Assembly (NCBI GenBank): GCA_017553325.1
Contig: JAFZMH010000009.1
Location: 62,001 to 126,000 of the forward strand
Reading direction: 5' to 3'
Length of the DNA: 64,000 bases
Source: Clostridia bacterium
Lineage (GTDB): Bacteria > Bacillota > Clostridia > Christensenellales > CAG-917
Shown here: positions 56,012 through 63,861 of the stretch, piece by piece
How positions within the stretch are numbered: the stretch's first letter is position 1
Layout: each line of letters opens with the position of its first letter
Position numbers and translations under genes: made by a program
The notes under the pieces: model-generated
Told to the model about the DNA's origin: nothing
Database searches by the model: none
The model's input: only the letters and a program-made list of their open reading frames with translations

Positions 56012-57802
56012 ATGAAACAGTTTACATCAGACGAACTCAGAAAACTTTATATCGACTTTTATCACTCGAAAGGTCACGCGGTCATCGATTCCGCGTCCCT
56101 CATTCCCGAAAACGACCCGACGGTTTTGTTTACCACCGCCGGTATGCATCCGCTCGTGCCCTATCTTCTCGGAGAGAAGCATCCTGCGGGCAACAGGCTC
56201 ACGGACGTGCAAATCTGCGTGCGCACTGGCGATATAGACGAGGTCGGCGACGCTTCTCACTGCACCTTCTTCGAGATGCTCGGCAGATGGTCGCTCGGCG
56301 ACTATTTCAAAAAGGACGCAATCGCTTGGTCTTACGACTTTATGCTAAACAAACTCGGCTTTGACAAGAACACGTTTGCGGTCACGGTTTTCGCGGGTGA
56401 CGAAGATTGTCCAAGGGATGAGGAGAGCGCGTCGTATTGGAGAGAGGTCGGCATCCCCGCGGACAGAATTTTCTACCTCAACAAAAAGCACAACTGGTGG
56501 GGACCTGCGGGCGTCACGGGACCTTGCGGACCGGACACTGAGATGTTTGTCGACACGGGCAAGCCGAAATGCTGTCCCGAATGCTCTCCCGCCTGCGATT
56601 GCGGAAAGTATCTCGAAGTGGGCAACGACGTGTTTATGCAGTATTTCAAAAACGCGGAAGGCAAGTTTGAACCTTTGAAGCAAAAGAACGTGGACGAAGG
56701 TTTAGGGCTTGAAAGATTGCTCTGCATTTTGAACGGCTACAAGTCCGTGTACGAAACCGACCTGTTCAGTTTTGCCATAAAGAAACTCGAAGAACTCTCC
56801 GGCAAGAAGTACGGCGAGGACGAAACCATGACCGTCGCGATGAGAATCATCGCGGACCACACGAGAACGGCGACTTTCCTGCTCGGCGACACGAAGGGAA
56901 TATCTCCTTCAAACGTCGACCAAGGCTACGTGCTCAGAAGACTTATCCGCAGAGCGATGAGATATTGCCGTACCCTCGGCGTCGACGACAGCGCGCTCGT
57001 CGAACTTGCAAGACTTTACGTCGAAAAGTACAAGGACGCATATCCGTATATCAAGGACAACGAGGAGAGAATCGTAAGCGAACTCGAAGCGGAAAAGGAC
57101 AAATTTGCCAAGACTATCGAGCAAGGGCTCAAAGAGTTTGACAAAATCGTCTCTCATTTGCCTGAAAATATGACGGTATTCCCGGGCAAGACGGCGTTTA
57201 GACTTTACGACACTTTCGGTTTTCCGATTGAGATGACTGAGGAACTCGCCAAGGAAAAGGGCTACGTTCTCGACAGAGCCGGCTACGACAAGGCATTCAG
57301 CGACCATCAAGCTCTTTCCAAAGCGGGCGCGGAGCAAAAGTTTAAGGGCGGACTTGCCGACGGGGGAGAATTTACCGCGCGTCTGCACAGCGCTACACAC
57401 CTCTTGAACGCCGCTCTCAAACAAGTTTTGCACGACGACGGCATTCAACAGAGAGGCTCGAACATCACGGCGGAGAGACTTCGTTTCGACTTCAATTTCC
57501 CGCGTCCTTTGACGGCGGAGGAGATTGCAGACGTCGAAAAACTCGTCAATGCGGAAATCGCAAAGGACAGTGAGGTCAAGCTAGAAGAGATGACCGTGGA
57601 CGAGGCGAGAGCAAGCGGAGCAGTCGGCGTGTTCGGCTCAAAGTACGGCGAAATCGTCAAGGTCTACACGATTGGTTTCTCCAAAGAAATCTGCGGCGGT
57701 CCGCACGCCAAGCGCACGGGCGAACTCGGCAAGTTCAAGATCGTCAAAGAACAAAGTTCTTCGGCGGGCATAAGAAGAATAAAGGCCATTTTGGAATATT
57801 GA
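56012..57802 (+). CDS. alaS: Compact alanine-tRNA ligase without C-Ala domain
   Basis: 596 residues, ribosome binding site AGAGGAAA; bacterial AlaRS is usually ~870. Class II catalytic core is complete: VLFTTAGMHPLVPYL, CTFFEMLGRWSLGDYF, WGPAGVTGPCGPDTEMF, GLGLERLLCI. The tRNA-recognition helices follow. The editing site is present: HSATH with H459 and H463, and CGGPH with C561 and H565. The ~100-residue beta-barrel normally before HSATH is missing (KFKGGLADGGEF leads straight in), and the protein ends just after the editing domain, so DHHA1/C-Ala is absent. Ends naturally at a terminator, so it is not a truncation by frameshift. Short AlaRS forms are known in some lineages. Confidence 0.95.
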   Translation: MKQFTSDELRKLYIDFYHSKGHAVIDSASLIPENDPTVLFTTAGMHPLVPYLLGEKHPAGNRLTDVQICVRTGDIDEVGDASHCTFFEMLGRWSLGDYFKKDAIAWSYDFMLNKLGFDKNTFAVTVFAGDEDCPRDEESASYWREVGIPADRIFYLNKKHNWWGPAGVTGPCGPDTEMFVDTGKPKCCPECSPACDCGKYLEVGNDVFMQYFKNAEGKFEPLKQKNVDEGLGLERLLCILNGYKSVYETDLFSFAIKKLEELSGKKYGEDETMTVAMRIIADHTRTATFLLGDTKGISPSNVDQGYVLRRLIRRAMRYCRTLGVDDSALVELARLYVEKYKDAYPYIKDNEERIVSELEAEKDKFAKTIEQGLKEFDKIVSHLPENMTVFPGKTAFRLYDTFGFPIEMTEELAKEKGYVLDRAGYDKAFSDHQALSKAGAEQKFKGGLADGGEFTARLHSATHLLNAALKQVLHDDGIQQRGSNITAERLRFDFNFPRPLTAEEIADVEKLVNAEIAKDSEVKLEEMTVDEARASGAVGVFGSKYGEIVKVYTIGFSKEICGGPHAKRTGELGKFKIVKEQSSSAGIRRIKAILEY

Positions 57803-57824
57803 CGCACACTTCGTGCGTTTGTAT
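57802..57824 (+). terminator. Terminator-like hairpin after alaS
   Basis: ACGCAC / GTGCGT stem with loop ACTTC, followed by TTGTATTTT. It overlaps the last base of the stop codon region. The T tract is broken, so it may be partial. Confidence 0.55.
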
Positions 57825-57899
57825 TTTGTGAGTGCGAAAAATATGCGATAGAGGTTTTCGCGCCACATTCAAAAGCATACTACAAGGAGACAAAGTCTC

Positions 57900-58721
57900 A
57901 TGATAAAGGTTGATTGCCACACTCACACAAATCACTCCCATGACGGCAAAGTATCCGTTGCGGATATGGTCAAACTCGCAAGAGAGCAGGGGCTTTCATA
58001 TCTCTGCACGACAGACCATTGCGACTACGACCTCGTCTACGGAGGATGTCGCGCCCCGTTTAGGTGGGGAGACACCGACGTCGAGTCGTATTGGCAAGAT
58101 TGGAAAGAGGTCAAGGCGGCTCTCGACAAGGACGAAAACAATACGCTAACGCTCGGCTTCGGCATAGAGGCGGCGTACGCGGACGGAGAACTCGTGGCGG
58201 AGAAATACAAAGAACTCATCGCCAAATATCCGTTCGACACCGTCATCAACTCCGTACACTGCGCGGGCGGGAAGGATATGTATTTCAAAAACGCGTTTCT
58301 GTTCAAGTCCAAAAAGAAGGCGTACGGGCTCTATCTCGACACGATTAGGCGCAGTCTCGACGTGCCCTATCAGTACGACGTCGTGGCGCATATCGGCTAC
58401 GTGACGCACGGCGCGCCGTACCGCGACAAGGCTCTCCGCTACGTGGACTTTGCGGACAAGATCGACGATATTTTGAAGCGCATAATCGAGTTGGACAAGG
58501 CTCTCGAAGTCAATTTCCATCATGAGATGAATCCGAAACGCGATATAATCGAGCGTTATTTCGAACTGGGCGGGCGCAAAATTTCTTACGGAAGCGACGC
58601 GCACAGGGGAGATATCTGCAAAGAATTCGAAGCCGTCGGCGATATGCTCAAAGAGATAGGGTTCAAAGAGTACGTAGTCTACGTAAAGCACGAGCCGAAG
58701 TATATTCCAATCGGCGACTAA
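57900..58721 (+). CDS. PHP-domain phosphoesterase (histidinol-phosphatase-like)
   Basis: 273 residues, AAGGAG 11 bases before the ATG. PHP metal motifs: DCHTHTNHSHDG (H7, H9, H12, H14), CTTDHCDYDL, FGIEAAY with a metal Glu, NSVHCAGG, VVAHIGYV, and a final SYGSDAHRGD. The layout matches HisK/HisJ-type histidinol phosphatases, but no other his gene is nearby, so the substrate may be another phosphate ester. Cytoplasmic. Confidence 0.88.
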   Translation: MIKVDCHTHTNHSHDGKVSVADMVKLAREQGLSYLCTTDHCDYDLVYGGCRAPFRWGDTDVESYWQDWKEVKAALDKDENNTLTLGFGIEAAYADGELVAEKYKELIAKYPFDTVINSVHCAGGKDMYFKNAFLFKSKKKAYGLYLDTIRRSLDVPYQYDVVAHIGYVTHGAPYRDKALRYVDFADKIDDILKRIIELDKALEVNFHHEMNPKRDIIERYFELGGRKISYGSDAHRGDICKEFEAVGDMLKEIGFKEYVVYVKHEPKYIPIGD

Positions 58722-58868
58722 ATAGTTCGCAAGATTTTCGGCAGAATAAACGGGGCGAAAACTCGCACGCAAAAAATCGGCGTTAGACCGTTGACTATTG
58801 CGAAAATAAAGTTTATATTATAGAAAACAAAATTATTCGCACGCTCGTCGCGCGAATGTGAGGAGAAT

Positions 58869-59624
58869 ATGAAAAAAAATCTCGAAAAAATCTTTACCAG
58901 CGCAAGCGTCGTAGTCGCCGTAATTCTCATTATGGTGCTTCTCGTGACGGCGTTTGGAGGCATCAAACAAGAAGATTTTGACAACAACCTCGTCAAAGGT
59001 TTGCTCTTTACTCTCGGCGTGCTCTATCTCGTACTGTCCATCGTCGCAATCGTGCTCATCTTTGTCAACAGCGACGTCATCAAGGACGTGACGCTCAGAA
59101 CGGATAAGGGCGGTTCAATCAAGGTTTCCGCAAGCGTCATCAACAAGTATGTCAGATCCGCCTGCTCCGAAATCGAAGGCGTGAAGTGCAAAAAGGTCGG
59201 TCTCGTCAGCGACGAATACGGCGTGAGACTCAAAGCCAACATCAAGGTCGTCGACAAGGACGTCATCGAAGTCGAAACGTATCTCAGAACTTTGCTTGAA
59301 GATATGTTCTTGAAAGAATTCGATTTCAAATTCAATTCAATAGAATTCAAAGTGACCGCGCTCGTTCCGAAGTACAAAGCGGACAAGGCGGAAATCGAAA
59401 ACGCCGTGGCAAAGAAACTCGAAGAGTTGAGAGCCAAGGAAGGCGAGAACTCGGCAGAAGCGGAAGACGCTCAAGTTGAAGAGAATGCCGAACCGCTCGA
59501 GGACGCTCCCGTCGAAGAGCCGATCGAAGCGGCAAGCGAAGAGCCTGCTCTCGAAGAACCCTTAGAGGAACCCGTCGAAGAACCCGCTCCGGAAGAGCCG
59601 GTCGAAGTCGAAGAAGAAAAATAA
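58869..59624 (+). CDS. amaP: AmaP/Asp23-family membrane anchor
   Basis: 251 residues, GAGGAG ribosome binding site. Two N-terminal membrane helices (about residues 13-32 and 44-68), then an Asp23/Gls24 domain (GSIKVSASVINKYVRSACSEIEG, VRLKANIKVVDKDVIEVETYLRTLL, FNSIEFKVTALVP). This is the AmaP order, which anchors Asp23 to the membrane in Gram-positive bacteria. The last ~60 residues are a low-complexity acidic tail of E-E-P-[VAL] repeats. Supports a Gram-positive host. Confidence 0.92.
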   Translation: MKKNLEKIFTSASVVVAVILIMVLLVTAFGGIKQEDFDNNLVKGLLFTLGVLYLVLSIVAIVLIFVNSDVIKDVTLRTDKGGSIKVSASVINKYVRSACSEIEGVKCKKVGLVSDEYGVRLKANIKVVDKDVIEVETYLRTLLEDMFLKEFDFKFNSIEFKVTALVPKYKADKAEIENAVAKKLEELRAKEGENSAEAEDAQVEENAEPLEDAPVEEPIEAASEEPALEEPLEEPVEEPAPEEPVEVEEEK

Positions 59625-59663
59625 TACGTTTGCCCGCACTATTTGCGGGAAAAGGGAAATAAT

Positions 59664-60140
59664 ATGAAAGAAGTATTGTTGACAAAAGAAGGTCTTGAAG
59701 AATTAAAGGAAAGACTCAACTATCTCGTCGTAGTCAAGCGCAAAGAAGTTGCGGAACACTTGCAACACGCAAGATCCCTCGGCGACCTCAGCGAAAACGC
59801 GGAATACGACGCCGCAAAACTCGAGCAAACCCAAGTCGAAGCCGAAATCAACGAACTCGAAGAGAAAATCAAATTTGCCGTCATCATCGAAAAAGGCGCA
59901 AAGAACAAGGTCTCTATCGGTAGCACCGTCGTCGTGGAATTCTTGGGCGAACTTGAAGACGACGAGGACGCTCGTATGGAATTCCGTATCGTCGGTGAAA
60001 CGGAAGCGGACTTTGCAAAGGGACTGCTCTCCAACGAATCTCCGCTTGCGAAGGCACTCCTCGGCAAGAAGGAAAAGGAAGTCGTCACCGTCATCGCTCC
60101 GCACGGCGAAGAGTCTTACAAGATAATCTCTATCAAATAA
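59664..60140 (+). CDS. greA: Transcription elongation factor GreA
   Basis: 158 residues, the typical GreA length, from the ATG after AAGGGAAAT. N-terminal coiled coil (TKEGLEELKERLNYLVVVKR, DLSENAEYDAAKLEQ with the acidic tip) and a C-terminal FKBP-like half (KVSIGSTVVVEF, RIVGETEAD, SPLAKALLGKKEKE). Releases backtracked RNA polymerase. A hairpin CCCGC/GCGGG lies just before its ribosome binding site. It is placed before lysS, the order seen in many Bacillota. Confidence 0.97.
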   Translation: MKEVLLTKEGLEELKERLNYLVVVKRKEVAEHLQHARSLGDLSENAEYDAAKLEQTQVEAEINELEEKIKFAVIIEKGAKNKVSIGSTVVVEFLGELEDDEDARMEFRIVGETEADFAKGLLSNESPLAKALLGKKEKEVVTVIAPHGEESYKIISIK

Positions 60141-60158
60141 CAAACGACAAAAAAACCG

Positions 60159-60182
60159 AAAAGGCAACGAGCGTTGCCTTTT
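60159..60182 (+). terminator. Hairpin between greA and lysS
   Basis: AAAAGGCAAC / GTTGCCTTTT around GAGC, 19 bases after the greA stop. The T tract is the arm itself plus TTTT. lysS starts 22 bases later with no clear promoter, so termination is likely partial. Confidence 0.7.
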
Positions 60183-60204
60183 CATTGCATTTAAATTTGG
60201 AAAA

Positions 60205-61716
60205 ATGGCAGAACAAGAAAATTTGAACGTACAACAAAATCAGGAAAGGGAAGTCGACGCGAGCGAAGTCAGGAAGGTCAGAATCGAAAAACTCGAGGAC
60301 CTCGTTTCTCGCGGGCAAAACCCTTTTGAAATCGTAAGATTTGATCGCACGGCAACCGCGGGACAGATACTTGAAAACTTCGAGGAATTCGAGGGCAAGG
60401 AAGTGTCAGTCGCGGGCAGACTCGTCTCAAAGCGCATTATGGGCAAGGCGAGTTTCGGTCATATCATGGACAGCGACGCCAAGTTGCAAGGCTATTTTTG
60501 CCGCGACGATCTCGGCGTTGACGAATACCAGGATTTCAAAAAACTCGACGTCGGCGACATAGTCGGCATAGTGGGCGTCGTTTTCAAGACGAAGACGGGG
60601 GAGACATCAGTGCACGCAAGAAAGGTCGTGCTCCTTGCAAAGTCCCTCCTTCCGCTCCCCGAAAAATATCACGGGCTCACGAATACGGAACTTCGCTATC
60701 GCCAACGCTACGTCGACCTCATCGTCAACCCCGACGTCAAAGAGACGTTCGTCAAGCGCAGCAAAATCATCTCCACGATAAGAAACGTCCTCGACGCGAA
60801 GGGTTTTATCGAGGTTGAAACTCCCGTGCTCAACACGCTCGCGGGCGGTGCGAACGCGCGTCCGTTCGTCACGCACCACAACACTCTCGACATCGATATG
60901 TATATGCGTATTGCAACCGAATTGCACTTGAAACGTTGCATCGTCGGCGGGTTTGAAAAGGTGTACGAGATAGGCCGTCAATTCAGGAACGAGGGCATGG
61001 ATCCAAAACATAACCCCGAATTCACCACGATTGAACTCTATCAAGCCTACGTTGATTACAACGAGATGATGAACGTCACCGAGGAACTGTATACGGCGGC
61101 GGCAGAGGCTGTTTGCGGCGGTCTTGATATTATATATCAAGGGCAGGAACTTCACCTGCAAAGACCGTGGGCAAGACTCACAATGGTCGAGGCGGTCAAA
61201 AAGTACGTCGGCTTCGATTTTGACAACGAACCGCTTGACGAACTAATCAAAAAGGCGAACGCCAAAGGGCTTGAACTTGCCCCCGATACGTCGTGGGGAC
61301 GCGCGCTCTACGCCGTCTTCGACGCCTTTGTCGAAGAGCAACTTGTGGGACCCGTCTTCATCACGGACTATCCCGTCGAGGTCAGCCCGCTCGCAAAGAA
61401 GAAGCCTTCCGACAATCGCCTTACCGAGAGATTCGAATTCTTTATCTGCGCAAGCGAAGGAGGCAACGCATTCAGTGAACTAAACGACCCGCTCGACCAA
61501 CGCGCGCGTTTCGAGGCTCAAATGCAAGCCAAGGCAAAGGGCGACGAAGAGGCTCAACCTTACGACGAAGACTTCTGCACCGCGCTTGAATACGGCATGC
61601 CCCCAACGGGCGGTCTCGGCATAGGTATTGACCGCATGGTCATGTTCCTGACGGACAGCGCGTCGATTCGTGATGTCTTATTATTCCCAACAATGCGCCC
61701 AAACCGCACAGTTTAG
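60205..61716 (+). CDS. lysS: Lysine-tRNA ligase, class II
   Basis: 503 residues with only a weak ribosome binding site (TTGGAAAA). Anticodon-binding OB fold (VSVAGRLVSKRIMGKASFGH), class II motif 2 (GRQFRNEGMDPKHNPEFT) and motif 3 (GLGIGIDRMVMFLTD). Charges tRNA-Lys. Complete. The stop lies inside the first 16 bases of element copy B, so the last residues (PNRTV) are partly encoded by the element's head box. Confidence 0.97.
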   Translation: MAEQENLNVQQNQEREVDASEVRKVRIEKLEDLVSRGQNPFEIVRFDRTATAGQILENFEEFEGKEVSVAGRLVSKRIMGKASFGHIMDSDAKLQGYFCRDDLGVDEYQDFKKLDVGDIVGIVGVVFKTKTGETSVHARKVVLLAKSLLPLPEKYHGLTNTELRYRQRYVDLIVNPDVKETFVKRSKIISTIRNVLDAKGFIEVETPVLNTLAGGANARPFVTHHNTLDIDMYMRIATELHLKRCIVGGFEKVYEIGRQFRNEGMDPKHNPEFTTIELYQAYVDYNEMMNVTEELYTAAAEAVCGGLDIIYQGQELHLQRPWARLTMVEAVKKYVGFDFDNEPLDELIKKANAKGLELAPDTSWGRALYAVFDAFVEEQLVGPVFITDYPVEVSPLAKKKPSDNRLTERFEFFICASEGGNAFSELNDPLDQRARFEAQMQAKAKGDEEAQPYDEDFCTALEYGMPPTGGLGIGIDRMVMFLTDSASIRDVLLFPTMRPNRTV

Positions 61717-61812
61717 CGAATTACTGCGTCAACTGCAAAAAATACACCCCCTCATGTACGTTTTTGTACGTTGGGCGGGGTGTTTTTTGTTTTCTTGTTC
61801 TTCATCTAAACC
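61701..61812 (+). repeat. Dispersed intergenic hairpin element, copy B
   Basis: Head AAACCGCACAGTTTAGCGA overlaps the last codons of lysS. Then CTGCGTCAACTGCAAAAAAT, outer stem ACACCCC (61744-61750) / GGGGTGT (61777-61783), inner GTAC / GTAC arms, six T's, and tail TTTCTTGTTCTTCATCTAAAC, identical to copy A's tail but for one base. The stem with its T run makes this a good terminator for lysS. Confidence 0.85.
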
Positions 61813-61841
61813 GAGCGGTTTGGTATGATTAAAACTTAAAA

Positions 61842-62672
61842 TCATCTATAGGAGCTGTTGAGTGTCAAATCAACTAACTTTCCATATCGGGTAGCGGTTT
61901 CGACAAGTTCCCTTGTCACGAGAGTGCCGCGTTTGGCGAGAAGGACGCCGGCATAGGTGGTGAGGTCGCGGAGCAAGGTTCTGCCCAGTAGAAAGTCGTA
62001 GTCGCTGATTACGCGCGCGGGCGTGCGCTCGTCCGTGGCGTCATAGACCAGTTCTTTGCCCACGATTTTTTCAAGAGCGTCCTGAGAGAATAGGGGAGCG
62101 CCTTGTTCCAAGGCGACTGCCTTCTTTGTAGACGGCTGTATCGTTGTTTCGGAGTTTGTTGCCGGTACTGGCGCGGTATTCTGTTTTTTCACGTCAAAAA
62201 TCTCAACTTTGCGATTGACAGCGTCCTTTGGGATAGAGTGGCGGACGGTGCGCCGCTTCGTCTGTTTCAAGAGGAGAATATCGCCGAGTTTTTGAAAGGC
62301 GGAGGAGTTGTAGGACGCGTTTTCCGCGCAAATTTTGCTCGTCTTTCCACCCGAAAACAGTTCGACGTATTCGACGCGTCCTTTATTCTCTCCCGTTTGC
62401 GAATATATTTCTTTTCCGTCCAAGGCGATGAGCGTCGTCATATCCACGTCGCAGGCGTCCACGAGGGATAGAGTGGAGTCTATGACGATAGCGTCCGTTT
62501 TGTTTAAGATTTTGCCGTACGGCAAAAGCATAAGTTTGTCATCGGGGGAAAGGGTGAGATAGATTGCCGTTTTGCCCGTTTCGTCAAAGAGTACGCTTTC
62601 CACCCGTCCGATAATGCGCGCGTCGGCGATACTCAAAACGGGGAGCGTCAAAAAATCTGTCGTTTTATTCAT
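61842..62672 (-). CDS. PRC-barrel domain protein
   Basis: 276 residues from the ATG at 62672 after AGAGGTGAAATT. The N-terminus is a PRC-barrel (LTLPVLSIADARIIGRVESVLFD, AIYLTLSPDDKLMLLPYGKI), followed by a second barrel-like unit (GDILLLKQ...VNRKVEIFDVK), a low-complexity Thr/Lys linker, and a C-terminal unit DLTTYAGVLLAKRGTLVTRE seen in other PRC-barrel proteins. Such proteins are thought to work in RNA or membrane-linked processes; no precise role is known here. Convergent with lysS. Confidence 0.82.
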   Translation of the reverse strand: MNKTTDFLTLPVLSIADARIIGRVESVLFDETGKTAIYLTLSPDDKLMLLPYGKILNKTDAIVIDSTLSLVDACDVDMTTLIALDGKEIYSQTGENKGRVEYVELFSGGKTSKICAENASYNSSAFQKLGDILLLKQTKRRTVRHSIPKDAVNRKVEIFDVKKQNTAPVPATNSETTIQPSTKKAVALEQGAPLFSQDALEKIVGKELVYDATDERTPARVISDYDFLLGRTLLRDLTTYAGVLLAKRGTLVTRELVETATRYGKLVDLTLNSSYR

Positions 62673-62982
62673 AATTTCACCTCTTGAAATGTATATGAAA
62701 CACGAATCGTCAATATGTGCATAACGGACGTTTTGTACGGCAAAAAAAATAACTCTATTTAGATGTGCGGTTTTTGTCGAAGAGTGTCGAGAGCAAGTTT
62801 TTTCCGTTCTCGATTTACGGTGGCGTGGCATAATTTTTTGCAATTTCAAAAAACGCGGTTCTAATATGGAATTTTTGGGGTTATCCACCGACTTGTCCAC
62901 AAAATCACCCCAAAATGTGGACAACTTTGTGGAAAACCGTGAATTTTTATACTTTTTTGCATAAACTTAAAACTGAAACGAT
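62673..62982. other. Divergent intergenic region with four DnaA-box-like sites
   Basis: 310 bases without a gene. Boxes: TTATCCACC (62881), TTGTCCACA (62893), TGTGGACAA (62916, reverse) and TGTGGAAAA (62928, reverse), each one or two bases from the TTATCCACA consensus. The two inner boxes form a perfect inverted repeat of 9 bp. An AT-rich run follows at 62941-62960. The last box overlaps a possible -35 of the amidase promoter (TTGTGG at 62927, TACTTT at 62950). The left half is AT-rich with no site I could name. Confidence 0.65.
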
Positions 62983-63702
62983 ATGCGGTTTTTTGTTGTG
63001 AAAAATGCAAAACTCGCCACTTTCTCGGCGATTGTGCTTGCGGTTCTCGTCGCGACTTTTGCGCTCTGTTCGCCTATGATAGTTTACGCCGCGCGGACGA
63101 CGAGCGAAGTCCCCACGATAGTTATCGACGCGGGGCACGGAGGAGTTGACGCAGGCGTCGTGGGCAAGACGACGGGGATGAGGGAGAGCGACCTCAATTT
63201 GCAGATAGCTTTGCTCCTCGGCGACGTCTTGAAAGGCGCGGGCTATTTCGTGGTGTACACGAGGACGAACGACACCTCTTTGACGCTTGTCAAGAGCGAC
63301 ACGAGAAAGCGTACGGATATGTTCTCGCGGGCAAAGATTATCAATTCCGCAAAGGCGGACGTCGTAGTCAGCGTGCACATGAACTACTTTCCGTCCTCGT
63401 CGCGTCGCGGAGCACAGGTGTTTTTCGACAGAAACGACGACGCTTCCTTCCGGCTTGCAACCGCCGTGCAAAACTCTCTCAACGAGATAAACCTTGAGAA
63501 TATGGGCAGAGAGTTTTCTCCGCTTACGGCTGAAAAATACATTTTGTCCTGTTCGCAAGCGGCGTCTGTAATCGTCGAGTGCGGTTTTTTGAGCAACCCC
63601 GCCGACGAAAGACTTCTTGAAACTCCCGAGTATAAGGCTCTCCTCGCCGAAAAGATAGCCGAGGGCGTGAAAGACTTTTTGAAAGGCGAAACTGCCGGAT
63701 AA
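62983..63702 (+). CDS. cwlD: N-acetylmuramoyl-L-alanine amidase, CwlD-like
   Basis: 239 residues with no clear ribosome binding site. A hydrophobic N-terminal signal (residues ~12-36) exports it. Amidase_3 fold with zinc and catalytic residues His52 (DAGHGG), Glu68 (MRESD), His132 (SVHMNY) and Glu199 (VECGFLSN). The RRGAQVFF strand after the third ligand is seen in CwlD, the amidase that makes muramic-delta-lactam in spore cortex; with spmAB and yabPQ in the window this is the favoured role, but a general wall amidase cannot be excluded. It sits right after the DnaA-box cluster. Confidence 0.88.
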   Translation: MRFFVVKNAKLATFSAIVLAVLVATFALCSPMIVYAARTTSEVPTIVIDAGHGGVDAGVVGKTTGMRESDLNLQIALLLGDVLKGAGYFVVYTRTNDTSLTLVKSDTRKRTDMFSRAKIINSAKADVVVSVHMNYFPSSSRRGAQVFFDRNDDASFRLATAVQNSLNEINLENMGREFSPLTAEKYILSCSQAASVIVECGFLSNPADERLLETPEYKALLAEKIAEGVKDFLKGETAG

Positions 63703-63757
63703 GAACATAACAAAACTTTTAAAACCGCTCGATAATAAAAGAAAATATTCAAAACCT

Positions 63758-63822
63758 TTCAATTTGGATGAGACGCAACAAAGTATGCCGACGTCGCAGG
63801 TCGCAAAATTGTGCGGTTTTCT
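63758..63822 (-). repeat. Dispersed intergenic element, shortened copy E
   Basis: On the minus strand AAACCGCACAATTTTGCGA followed by CCTGCGACGTC, then a tail with CGTCTCATCCAAATTG. Head and tail match copies B, C and A, but the hairpin is missing, so this looks like a deletion remnant. It lies against the direction of cwlD, unlike the other copies. Confidence 0.5.
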
Positions 63823-63823
63823 A

Positions 63824-63852
63824 TTGATTTATAAATATTTTTAGATTATAAT
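63824..63852 (+). promoter_or_regulatory. Promoter predicting a leaderless transcript
   Basis: TTGATT (63824-63829), 17-base spacer, perfect TATAAT (63847-63852). Transcription should start near 63859, only about three bases before the ATG. Confidence 0.65.
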
Positions 63853-63861
63853 AAACATATT

